Source of the DNA: Oscheius dolichura
Lineage: Eukaryota > Nematoda > Chromadorea > Rhabditida > Rhabditidae
DNA: 64,000 nt
NCBI GenBank assembly: GCA_932521035.1
Contig: OW051493.1
Span: forward strand, 8,308,001-8,372,000
Direction of reading: 5' to 3'
Shown: positions 11,778 through 21,702 of the stretch, in pieces
How positions within the stretch are numbered: the first letter of the stretch is position 1
How the letters are laid out: every line of letters starts with the position of its first letter
Made by a program: the position numbers and the translations under genes
The notes under the pieces: generated by a model
Databases searched by the model: none
The model's input: only the letters and a program-made list of their open reading frames with translations
Told to the model about the DNA's origin: nothing

Positions 11778-11902
11778 TTTCTGATCTGATCTGATCTGAG
11801 TTGAATTCATCGTGGCTGTTTCCTGCCAGCCCTCTGTACTCTTCCCCTTGTTCTGATCTGATCTGATCTGATCCCCCTAGGGGGTTCGATCCCCGCCACG
11901 GT
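11778..11902 (+). repeat. (TGATC)n runs followed by a tRNA B-box-like word
   Basis: Pentamer runs of TGATC lie at about 11780-11800 and 11852-11876. Immediately after comes GGGGGTTCGATCCCC and GCCACGG. CGTGGC upstream at about 11809 could pair with GCCACG, but no A-box or anticodon arm is visible, so I treat it as a tRNA-derived or chance hairpin. Confidence 0.35.
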
Positions 11903-12930
11903 CAAACCTTTTTGCTTTTCTGTTTTACTGTATTACGACAGCCGAAGGCTGCCGCAGGCTGCCTGGTACTCAATGAATAACACCGTAATAACACCCAATG
12001 TACGCTGCAAAGCGCTAAAAAGAAGCTGGAACTTCAATCATCAGTCCAAAACTCTCACTAGAAGAAGACAAACCAAGAAGATCCATCCGTTTTGGACCAA
12101 AAGAAGACTTCGTAACAGCGGCGCTACCCCACATCTCCGTCAAAGCCAAGCTGCATCCGAACAAACTTCTTCCCTAGATAAGTTCCTCTTCCCAGTTTAA
12201 TTCTTTCGTTGTAACCCTTGTAAGTGATTTTTTTTCACTCATTGTATATTGTAAACGGGCTACTCACAAACACTCTCACAAATCACACTCATCGTCTCGG
12301 ATTATAGAGACAATTCACCATCATCAACATTAACATCAAATCTCCCACTCATTCAAGAAGGCCAGCTTGTTTGGCAAGTTGCGGACACAGTTCTTCATAG
12401 AAATGGAGGCTGTGCCTTTCCTTCTGTCGGCCGAGAGTGTTCTAACTACTGGTCAGAATACTCTAGCACTCTCTGTGCTGGCCGCCTCTCTCGCCTCTTG
12501 GAGGGCGGGGAGGATGAGTCGGGTGGAAACACCCGCCGGGGGGAGCGGGGCAGCGCTCCCCTCTAGGGCGACCCAGCCCATAAACAAGTGAGAGACACAC
12601 TAGCCCATATGGTTGATATGCCAATAAAGATCTGTAACCACTGAACCATCTAAAGTCCGGTCAATAGACAGGGAGAAAGGGAAAAGTCCTAGTCATCAGT
12701 AAATCTCCTTGTCTGTATCCGTATTGGAATGAGGCCGACCGGAGCTCGTCCAAACAAAGGTCTAGAAGGTGTAAACATCTATGACGGGGGATCGGAGGAC
12801 TGCAATACTCTCCAATTTGGAGATACGGCTTAACAGACACAGTAGTTGCATTCTCTAAGAAAAGCTCCGAAAAAACCACAAATAGCTGGACTCAACTGAA
12901 GAACCCAGTCAAATAAAAACTGTAAAAAAA

Positions 12931-14756
12931 CTTTGATGCCGTACAAATTTATTATTGAGAGATAATGATACAAACAAAACGGCAATGCAACGAGAAGGCA
13001 TCATTGCGGGAGATTGGGACGCCTGTATGACTTACGCGAATGGCTCGGCTGTCCCAGTGTCTCCAGGCAGAAAATCCAATCATCAAGAACAGCGCATTCT
13101 GGGCAACGAATGGAGGAGATGAAGCGAGCGAGGACCGTGTCGATTTTCCTGAGCTTGGTATTGGTGATGGTGGTGTTTGCTTAGGGCGTCAATCTCCCTC
13201 TGGGCCACTGCTGTAGGATGCCCATTCCGAGTGTGCACAGTTTGAATATTGTATCCAATTGCGGATTCCTAAAATGTGTTTGTTTAAAAAAATTATTGTT
13301 TATTTAGCCTTAGGTTCGCGGGTGTAATAGAGAATTTAATGCCGGAATGAAGAAGACGGTGCAAGATTGGGTCAAGTTCCAGTATTCAAAATAATCCCAG
13401 ACCGCAACGTTCATTTTAGATTTCACAAAGAAGGTGACTCCGCCGAATGAAATTTCCGAAAATTCTATGGTTTGGGAAAGTTTTTGGTGTTCCGTCCCAA
13501 CAACCAAAACAAAGAATAAATGAGGACTGAGGACACGTTTTAAACAAAATACCTTTATGTGAATGCGGGAGTGGGAGACAGCCGCGTGTGGCTTTTTTCC
13601 GAAGCCGTCCTCCTCCTCGGTTACGTCTCAACCAGTCCCAGTATCGCAATTTCTCATCAATTGAGAAGAACCGCGTCGACAGCAGAAAATGCATTTTTTT
13701 CGCTGAAAAATATGCTTAACGTTGGCTCATTTGTCTTGCTTACACTCTTCCGTCTTGCCAGCCAGCGCTGCAACAAACGGTAGTTGCTGCACGGGCGCCG
13801 GGGGAGGAGGTGATCCACTCTGCTGAAAAATAACATAGAGTTATGAACAATGATGAGGCATGGTGAGACAAAAAAAAACCATTCTGGCCTTTGGAGTGGC
13901 TCTTTTCATGAAAAGTAAACAAGTGAATTTTTTTTTAAAATTTGAACATAAACCAACCCTTCTCCGACGGGTCCCAGTAGGTCCAAAGGGTTACGATCCT
14001 CAGCCGCTGGCTCGTCTTTGGCGTCTCGGTGTCCCAGTAGTTCCATCAGGCGACCATCCTCAGCCGCTGGCTCGTTTTTGGCATGTCCTTCTTGTTCAAT
14101 ATGGTGACCCTGCAAAGAAATCTGATTAGAAAATCCAAGAATTTGTCTTTTTTTCCATTTTTCAAGCTTCATTGGTTGTAGTAGTAAGAGCAGGTCGTTG
14201 GTTGGTAAATGTAAACATAAACCAACCTCGCGTCCTTCTCCAACGGGTCCACAGTGGTCCAGAGGGCGAAGATCCTCAGCCGGTGGCTGATCGAGGAGGC
14301 AGTTGAGAAGCCTGATAAGTGTGTAGAAGACGGAAGGCGGGCCTGAATAAGAAACATTTAACTATAAAATGGTGTAAATGCAAACCTCTCGTTGGTCAGT
14401 AGAAGAGACGGATTCAGATGATGACGATCTTGGAAACTCTGAAAATGAGCATGGAATCTTGACAGACGCAGAGGCAAAAAACAGATGAAGATCCCATGAA
14501 CAAGGCAAAGAAACATTGAACAAGCTGATGACTGAAAGCGATGACACAGCAATAGTTTTGACCGGTTGGTTTGCCAGTTAGACCTGATTTTTGACCGAAA
14601 TTGGTCTTTTGGTCAAATTCGGTTAAAATAAGTTCAACATGTTTCGATAGAACTCAACAATTATAAGAACACCCCATTTTTAGAGACAAAGATAAAACAC
14701 GCCTTTTCCAGTCTCTCTCTTGTCAGTCGTAAGGCTAGAGAAGAGTAAACCATCAG
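12931..14756 (-). pseudogene. Segmental duplication copy A: decayed gene remnant
   Basis: This block matches 17981-20037 in three stretches: 12931-13500, about 13840-14170 and 14200-14756. On the minus strand, the exon reading KSAIGYNIQTVHTRNGHP shows a 2-nt deletion near 13137 relative to copy B. That shifts the frame after the His run and ends it early. Another stretch (about 13507-13310, ending PALNSLLHPRT) stays open here but not in B. Exon-like 14109-13958 carries only two units of the module that forms the 60-bp minisatellite in B. The last stretch (14200-14756) is almost identical to B, ending exactly where the Harbinger element begins. Function of the parent gene unknown. Confidence 0.55.
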
Positions 14757-15128
14757 TGGCCGTATGCAATCAACCACCCGGGTGCCACCCGGGCGCCCCC
14801 GGGAGCCTCCCGCCGGGTACCCGCCGGGTAGACAACCACCCGGGTAAAGATTTGGTATGCAATCAAATACCCGGGTAAAATTCGACCTGCCCGGCAGCCT
14901 CCCGGGTGGCAAAATTTTACCCGGACTAAAAGCCTCCCGACGGCTGTATCTCGTTACTCCACGCTCGCATGAAAAACTTTGTATTACAAAGTTGTTCAGC
15001 AGATTATGGCGAACAATATGAGCTATCATTTGAGTGATTTGCGTAGTGCACAGCGGATATCGTGTTTCTTATCTTATTTGTAATGTTTCTTGTCTTTTTT
15101 GTGTTTATCTTCTATGACTCTGCTTAGG

Positions 15129-16481
15129 ATGGACGACTGGAACCGCCAAAGACGGGACAACCTCATAGACAACAAAAAAGAGCCAGTGTACCACGGGAGA
15201 GGAGAACCGTGGAAAACACTGTCTGATGAGGAATTCCGCTCTCGTTATCGCTTGTCTAAAGATTCGTTTGTGCATCTAGCCAGTATTATGGAGCCGGACA
15301 TTGCCACCATACAAAGCAAAAATCACCCTCTCTCGGCTCGTACAGGCATTTTTCTCTACGTATTAGCCGGAAATCGATTCCAAAGTACTGCGGCCGATAC
15401 TTTCGGTGTTCATCAATCTACTGTGTGCCGTCTTGTGAATGAACTCAGTGAATGGTTTCATAAGAATGTGGAGATGTTTATTAAATGGCCGACTATTACT
15501 GAATCTCGTGAATTAACCGATAAGACATATACGGCTCATGGATTGCCCAATGTAATCGGATTCATCGACGGTACCCATATAAGAATACAAGCCCCCGCGG
15601 AAAATGAATATTTATTCGTTAACAGGTAAGTTATTCAATTAATTAAAGAATTTTATTGAAGGAATAATTACCATAGCCTGAATGTGGGTGTGATATGTGA
15701 CGTGAACTACAAAGTATTATGCTTTTCGGCTAAATATTCGGAAGTAGCCGGAAGCGCACACGACAGCAGAGTATTTAAGCAAAGTGGCCTGTAAGATCTT
15801 CTTTTAACCGATTAAAAAAAGAATAGATACGAGAAGTTTCGATCGGGAGAGATAATCGGTGCTCTTGTGGGAGATTCTGCTTACCAGGCAGAGACATTTC
15901 TTCTGAAGCCGCTAGGCGGAAATGCCCTCACTCTACAAGAAATCCGTTTTAACAAAGTCGCGAGGGATTAGGGGAGACAGGGGGAGACAGGGGGCTCACT
16001 TCCAGTTCTCATTGGCTGAGTATTCAATCTGGGCGAATTAAAGTGCGACTTTTTGATCTTATTTAATACTCAGTCGAGTGATTTCACTGCGTAGGATGGT
16101 TATTTCTTTGGGATATGGTAACAGACAGCCAAAGTCACTAGCTCTCGTGTTAAAATTGAGCAATACTTTGGACAGTTGAAACGAGCATTCCATGCTTTAC
16201 ATGGAGAATTACGATAAGCTTGGCCTATAATTCCTACAAAATACAGATATTCACCACTAAAAGCATCAAAAATAATTGGTGCGGCAATTTGTCTCCGTAA
16301 TTTCCAGCTTTTGATAAGGGAGATGGATGAAGAAGTTGATAAACTGGCTCAAAACACTGAGGATGAAGATGATTCCGACGATGGAGACGACTGCGGCTGT
16401 CTGTTACCATATCCCGGCAATAATACGCCTAACAGTAATGCTATTGCATATTTAAAATCCATTGCTTTGAACTTTTTCTAG
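15129..16481 (+). pseudogene. Harbinger (HARBI1-type) DDE transposase, interrupted
   Basis: Exons 15129-15625, 15662-15790 and 15827 onward join in phase. The first has an N-terminal helix-turn-helix region (AADTFGVHQSTVCRLVNELS), and the first catalytic Asp is in GFIDGTHIRI. The second Asp is in GALVGDSAYQ and the Glu in RVKIEQYFGQLKRAF. Between the last two motifs a 177-bp insertion (15960-16136) brings in-frame stops; without it the frame would run on. Further on, the donor that should follow GELR reads ATAAGC instead of GTAAGC. The tail is acidic (EDEDDSDDGDDCG) and ends SIALNFF. Because of these two lesions I call it a pseudogene, although RNA could show splicing around them. Confidence 0.75.
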
Positions 16482-16989
16482 TAAATAACATTTATTCGTA
16501 ATCGAACCTAGAATAAGTATTTTTATCAATCAAACCTTGATAATGCTCCTTGCGGGTAGCTTCGGCTTCAGTCTTCGCTTTTTCGGCAGTAATTTTTCAT
16601 TCAGCAGCTTCTATTTCTCTTTCTAATAGAATTATTTTTCTTCTGCTAATTTCTTCATCAGTCGACGATTTGAATGTGCTTGGCCTCTTTACAGCGCGAT
16701 GAACAGGATTTTCAGTTGTTTGCTTTTCGAAATTCTCTGCAAAATACATATATAACTAATAAATTCTTACCTTGTAATTTCATTAATTTTACTGGCTTGC
16801 AATCTTCTTTAATCTCTACGTCGAACTTCTTGCTTCACTTTCTGCTGCTCCAATTATTCCACTAATATTTTCACAATCATGCATGGCTTCGGCTAATTGT
16901 TTGATGTAACTGGGTGCAAATAAAGGAGGTCTTCGACCGCCTCCTGTTTTATTCGCTTCCGATTTCTGGCAAAATAGTTAAAATAATTT

Positions 16990-17378
16990 TACTAACTGAT
17001 TTTGATATATACTGCTGGCTTCTGTTCTTCAAATAGTTAATTTTCTGTTTGATTTGATTAGAAGATCGAACTACTCCTGACTGCTTGCTTAATTCTATGG
17101 CCCAAGACTGGGCAAACAATTCCTAGCAAGAAAAAAATATAGAAAAAAAAGAAATCGAACTAACCTGGGCTGTTTTGCCGTCTTTAGAAGCCGTATTAAA
17201 TTTTTCGTGATATTTCTTCCGATTTTCTATGTATAAACAGACTAATAAACAACATTCTTCATCTATAAACTGTAGAAAAAGCGAAATAAATGCAAACGGA
17301 CCTGAAAATTTACTAGAATCGTTTTTTATCTCCATTAGAATCATTTCTTTTCTTTGTGACAACTCTTCTAGTATATCA
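16990..17378 (-). pseudogene. Harbinger accessory Myb/SANT-like DNA-binding protein
   Basis: Minus strand. The start is MANDILEELSQRKEM, with a short intron before FIDEECCLLVCLYIENRKKY and another before ELFAQSWAIELSKQSG. The order (acidic-aromatic start of the domain, KYHEKFN, then W..I and a final RSSNQI) fits the Myb/SANT-like domain that Harbinger elements encode beside their transposase to bind the ends and import it into the nucleus. After RSSNQI the homologous continuation (INYLKNRSQQYISKS) is in another frame, so a 1-2 nt indel probably breaks the gene. Domain call by pattern only. Confidence 0.55.
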
Positions 17379-17661
17379 TTGGCCATTTTATTGATAATAT
17401 GTGAAGTAAAGCCTCTATAACAACAAATAAACCATAAATAAATAAGAAAACGGTGAGAAAAAGACTGAATATTCACAAAGAAGATCATTTGGCACGCTGT
17501 TTACAAGCCGGGAAGCTTCCTACCCGGCCGGGTAGAGCTCCACCCGGGTGGGCTTCTACCCGGGTGATATTGCATACCACTTTTACCCGAGAGGCGGTCG
17601 CCCGGGTAAGGAGCCACCCGGGAGGCTTTCTACCCGGGTGGTTGATTGCATACGGCCACAG

Positions 17662-17980
17662 GCCGTTTTTAAAGACTCTGTGGTTGACCAGGCCGTTTTC
17701 TCTGTGTCATTCCCGTCTCGGGAACTGGACACGAGGTAAAAAAGGCCCCTTGTGAGATTCCCATTGGAATATCACGACAACAGGTAAAAACAACACTAAG
17801 AAAGCCATAAAAAGTGATAAGATGGGGAAAACTCTGAATTTGGGGAAGGGGGCGTCATTTCTCGTGATAAAAATTGCTCAAGTCTGCTTAAAATCACACA
17901 AACACCAGTAGAACAATAGAAAAAGACCGGAAATTACGAAAATGTGCCCAGGCCCCTCTCCCAAATAAAATCTTTAAAAA
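17662..17980. other. Spacer between Harbinger element and duplication copy B
   Basis: Contains TGTGGTTGACCAGGC, also found near 3788. No gene seen. Confidence 0.4.
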
Positions 17981-18701
17981 AAACTTCGATGCCGTACAAT
18001 TTATTATTCAAGTATATGAAACAAAGCACGATAGACCGGCGACGGCCGTGTACAAAAGAGATGAAAAGCACGACAATGCAATGCGATAAGTAGAAAACAT
18101 CATCGCGGGAGATTGAGACGCCTGTATGACTTACGCGAATGGCTCGGCTGTCCCAGTGTCTCCAGGTAGAAAGCCCAATTGATCCAATCATCAAGAACAG
18201 CGCATTCTGGGCAACGAATGGAGGAGATGAAGCGAGCGAGGGCCGTGTCGATTTGATCCTGATCTTGGTAGTGGTGATGGTGGTGTTTGCTTAGGGCGTC
18301 AATCTCCCTCTGGGCCACCGCTGTAGGATGCCCATTCCGAGTGTGCACAGTTTGAATATTGTATCCAATGGCGGATTTCTAAAATGTGTTTGTTTAAAAA
18401 AATTATTGTTTATTTAGCCTTAGGTTCGCGGGTGTAATAGAGAATTTAATGCCGGAACGAAACCGGTGCGGATGCGAAATTGGGTCAAGTTCCAGTATCC
18501 AAAATAATCCCAGCCCGAAACGTTCATTTTAGATTTCACAAAGAAGAAGATGCACCGAATGAAATTTCCGAAAATTCTAGGGTTCGGGAAAGTTTTTGGT
18601 GTTTCGTCCCACTCCCTAGAGATGGTTGGTCACACAATTAGGGTGATACTGTATCTTTTTTCATATGAAACCATTCCTTTCTCTATTTTCACTTGAAAGT
18701 A

Positions 18702-18717
18702 CCCCCCCCCCCCCCCC
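18702..18717 (+). repeat. Poly-C run (16 nt)
   Basis: An unbroken run of 16 C. Its length is likely to be variable or mis-sequenced. Confidence 0.8.
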
Positions 18718-18837
18718 AGAAATCTGATTATTTTTCCATTTTTCAGGCTCGATTGAATGAAGAGCACGTCTTCGGTTGGTAAATGTAAACATAAACCAAC
18801 CTCGCGTCCTTTTCCAACGGGTCCACAGTGGTCCAGA

Positions 18838-19340
18838 GGGCGAAGATCCTCAGCCGGTGGCTCGTCTCCGGCGTCTCGATGTCCCAGACGGTCCATCGGG
18901 CGACCATCCTCAGCCGGTGGCTCGTCTCCGGCGTCTCGATGTCCCAGACGGTCCATCGGGCGACCATCCTCAGCCGGTGGCTCGTCTCCGGCGTCTCGAT
19001 TTCCCAGACGGTCCATCGGGCGACCATCCTCAGCCGGTGGCTCGTCTCCGGCGTCTCGATGTCCCAGACGGTCCATCGGGCGACCATCCTCAGCCGGTGG
19101 CTCGTCTCCGGCGTCTCGATGTCCCAGACGGTCCATCGGGCGACCATCCTCAGCCGGTGGCTCGTCTCCGGCGTCTCGATGTCCCAGACGGTCCATCGGG
19201 CGACCATCCTCAGCCGGTGGCTCGTCTCCGGCGTCTCGATGTCCCAGACGGTCCATCGGGCGACCATCCTCAGCCGGTGGCTCGTCTCCGGCGTCTCGAT
19301 GTCCCAGACGGTCCATCGGGCGACCATCCTCAGCCGGTGG
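18838..19340 (-). repeat. 60-bp minisatellite, about eight to nine near-identical units, open in frame
   Basis: Unit on the plus strand starts CGACCATCCTCAGCCGGTGG and has a 60-bp period. The only clear internal difference is one unit reading GATTTCCC instead of GATGTCCC (near 19000). On the minus strand each unit encodes GHRDAGDEPPAEDGRPMDRL, 20 residues. Because 60 is a multiple of three and the unit lacks stops in several frames, long open frames appear on both strands, so openness alone is no evidence of coding. Splice-like ends of the surrounding block and the two diverged units in copy A favour the minus frame. Confidence 0.85.
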
Positions 19341-20037
19341 CTCGTCTCCGGCGTTTCGATGTCCTTCTAGTTCAATATGACGACCCTGCAAAGAAATCTG
19401 ATTATAAAATCCAAGAATTTGTCTTTTTTTCCATTTTTCAAGCTAGATTGATCGTAAAGAAGAGGACGAAATGGTCGTTGGTTGGTAAATGTAAACATAA
19501 ACCAACCTCGCGTCCTTCTCCAACGGGTCCACAGTGGTCCAGAGGGCGAAGATCCTCAGCCGGTGGCTGATCGAGGAGGCAGTTGAGAAGCCTGATAAGT
19601 GTGTAGAAGACGGAAGGCGGGCCTGAATAAGAAACATTTAACTATAAAATGGTGTAAATGCAAACCTCTCGTTGGTCAGTAGAAGAGACGGATTCAGATG
19701 ATGACGATCTTGGAAACTCTGAAAATGAGCATGGAATCTTGACAGACGCAGAGGCAAAAAACAGATGAAGATCCCATGAACAAGGCAAAGAAACATTGAA
19801 CAAGCTGATGACTGAAAGCGATGACACAGCAATAGTTTTGACCGGTTGGTTTGCCAGTTAGACCTGATTTTTGACCGAAATTGGTCTTTTGGTCAAATTC
19901 GGTTAAAATAAGTTCAACATGTTTCGATAGAACTCAACAATTATAAGAACACCCCATTTTTAGAGACAAAGATAAAACACGCCTTTTCCAGTCTCTCTCT
20001 TGTCAGTCGTAAGGCTAGAGAAGAGCAAACCATCAGG

Positions 20038-20170
20038 TCAAAGTAGGGGGTCCCCGATCCGACCCGACAGGCAAAAGGGGTGTCGGAGTCGGGTCGGTCC
20101 GACAGCAAATGTCGGATCCGACCCAAAATGACTTCCGATCCGACATTTAGATTCGGGTCGGATTTCGTTC
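20038..20170. repeat. TCGGATCCGACCC-type simple repeat
   Basis: Variants of CGGATCCGACCC and GGGTCGG recur in both orientations over about 130 bp, directly after the right edge of copy B. Confidence 0.6.
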
Positions 20171-20366
20171 CAGATTTTCCCCGAATGATTTTTACAGCTT
20201 TTTTGGCCAAATTACCATACTAGACACTTTATTATCATAGGAAGCAACTATATATAGTGGGATGAAGGATTGTTATTTCCTAATTTTGAAGGCATTTTGC
20301 CCAATAACACTCTTTCAACTTACTGACTTAGAGACGGTTTCTTTTTTATTCTATCATGTTCAATCC

Positions 20367-20443
20367 AGGGCTGTTCGAACTGGTTCGGTTCGGGTTCGGT
20401 TCGGTTCGGTTCGATTTCAAAAAGGCCCGGTTCGAACAGCCCT
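20367..20443. repeat. Inverted repeat around a TTCGG array
   Basis: Perfect 14-bp arms AGGGCTGTTCGAAC and GTTCGAACAGCCCT flank a GGTTCGGTTCGG array; total 77 bp. It could form a hairpin. Confidence 0.7.
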
Positions 20444-20894
20444 GATTCAATCGTACCGAAGACACGCTCAAAGGCAGCTCCTTTGTTCGTACAATCAGAA
20501 TTTATTGATATGACCAATTTACACCTTCTTAGAGTGTTTTTTTTTAAAAGTATTCGGCAAAATTATGCCATTCGGTACCTTACAAAGCCTACAGATTTCC
20601 GAAAATGATGCGGCTCTCGTTTTATCCTCATACTTCACCAAACGCCAAAAGAGCTCGTACCCCCCTCGATTTGGAGGAGGTAGATTGAAGGTCCAAAAAC
20701 CCTGATTTTGATCAATTTTCTCGCCCTCATAACTTTTGATCCAAATATCATAGAGAGGGGGAGAATATTTTGAGAGAGACGGATCAAAAAGGGTCTTCTT
20801 TTGCCACTCGCCTTTGAAAAATCCCAAGAAAAAAGAAAGAACAATTACGAAATCATAGTTTTATTACTGATATATTGTTATAACTATTTTATGG
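20444..20894. other. Intergenic, nothing recognised
   Basis: No supported gene or repeat in this stretch; it is the 3' flank of the next minus-strand gene. Confidence 0.4.
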
Positions 20895-21425
20895 TTACTC
20901 TTGGCTGTCGGCCGCCTCCGACGGATCTTCTACGGCTGTCTCCATCTGCCATCCTTTGTCGGGGCCTCTGTAGCCGTCATCCAAATATATATCTTGATAT
21001 TTGTATTCCATCTTGTCGAAGATGTCCCGCTCTCCGATCAAGATAGTCGTATTCTGGTAGTCCTTCTGGATCCAGAGCTTATGCGTCCTTCCAGTCTCTT
21101 CGGTTGTAATTGCCAAATACCACATGTGTTCGTAACTCTCGGAGTAGTATTCCTCAAAATTCTTATATCTGCTAAACAGATATTCCAATCTGAAAATGAG
21201 TCTGTAAGAAAAATGAAAGATAAACTTACAGAGCTGTCTCTCCTTATCTTTCTGACTATTATAATAATAAGCGTGGAATTTCAAATTCGATGCGCCATAA
21301 AAAAATTCCTCAATACTTCGGATAACAGCATCGTGAGGCGCAAATTTATACAGGCCACAGCTGTTTTGGAACGTCATAGATGGATATGACTCTTCAATGT
21401 TAAAATCCACGTGAGCCTCTTCCAT
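20895..21425 (-). CDS. Hypothetical acidic protein, single exon
   Basis: One open frame of 176 aa. The ATG follows directly on a TATTTAG acceptor-like site, fitting trans-splicing or an upstream exon. It is rich in Tyr, Phe and Glu (YKNFEEYYSESYEHMWYLAI) and ends in a short acidic tail (AVEDPSEAADSQE). There is no signal peptide or membrane segment. A GTAAGT...TTTCAG pair lies inside, but removing it (40 nt) would break the good downstream frame, so I keep it unspliced. The gene is head to head with the next plus-strand gene, start codons 278 nt apart, so they may share a promoter. No family recognised. Confidence 0.55.
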   Translation of the reverse strand: MEEAHVDFNIEESYPSMTFQNSCGLYKFAPHDAVIRSIEEFFYGASNLKFHAYYYNSQKDKERQLCKFIFHFSYRLIFRLEYLFSRYKNFEEYYSESYEHMWYLAITTEETGRTHKLWIQKDYQNTTILIGERDIFDKMEYKYQDIYLDDGYRGPDKGWQMETAVEDPSEAADSQE

Positions 21426-21702
21426 CTAAATATGAAGGTTTAGATCAAGAATATTCGGTGGATAAGCACATTTTACGCTTGTTGTTTATACCGGTTTTCC
21501 TGGCATTCTGAGCTAGATTTGGAAGAAAGAATAAAGATCTCCCAAAGTTTTCTCTTCCACTCACAGACACAGGAAGCTCCCTATACTTTTTTGAGGCGCA
21601 TGTTCTCGAAAGCGAAAGCGAAAACTTCTGCTTTCGTTATATTCGCTCCTCTTGACTTGATTTTCATAGGCTCTACTCATTTCTAAAGCATCTTGTCTCC
21701 AA

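Larger units (their letters stand above)
9735..12930. other. Repeat-rich region without a recognisable gene
   Basis: Contains a dispersed repeat (10057-10190) and a possible old retroelement tail at about 10907-11400, where a TGTTGTTGGGTT word recurs at both ends and AATAAAC lies near the right one. It also holds two short (TGATC)n runs. Open frames here are short, overlap on both strands and show no splice structure. Confidence 0.45.
14757..17658 (+). mobile_element. PIF/Harbinger DNA transposon, 2.9 kb, with both ends
   Basis: The two ends are perfect 27-bp terminal inverted repeats beginning TGGCCGTATGCAATCAACCA. They are followed on each side by subterminal blocks rich in ACCCGGGT (14779-14935 and 17511-17640). 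The target duplication is CAG (14754-14756 and 17659-17661), 3 bp as expected for the superfamily, though TWA is the usual target. Inside are a plus-strand DDE transposase (15129-16481) and a minus-strand Myb/SANT-like protein (about 17378-16990), the standard two-gene layout. It sits exactly at the edge of segmental-duplication copy A. The intact ends suggest a fairly recent insertion, but the genes look disabled. Confidence 0.88.
17981..20037 (-). pseudogene. Segmental duplication copy B: gene remnant with expanded minisatellite exon
   Basis: Matches copy A (12931-14756). On the minus strand an exon starting after CACATTTTAG at about 18380 reads KSAIGYNIQTVHTRNGHP..., a His run, then IDTALARFISSIRCPECAVL and ends RRLNLPR; this exon is intact here but frameshifted in A. 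Upstream, the stretch intact in A is interrupted here. Exon-like 19385-18801 (195 codons, phase 0, flanked by TTTGCAG and GTTGGT) is the minisatellite exon. Exon-like 19622-19507 (116 nt) and the 30-codon ORF starting MVYSSLALRLTRERLEK recur in A. I could not join all blocks in one frame. No known family. Confidence 0.5.

Noticed and set aside
18757..19570. Plus-strand open frames of 180-264 codons over the minisatellite
   Set aside because: A 60-bp repeat without stops is open in several frames by construction; the splice-like ends and the copy A relict support only the minus frame.
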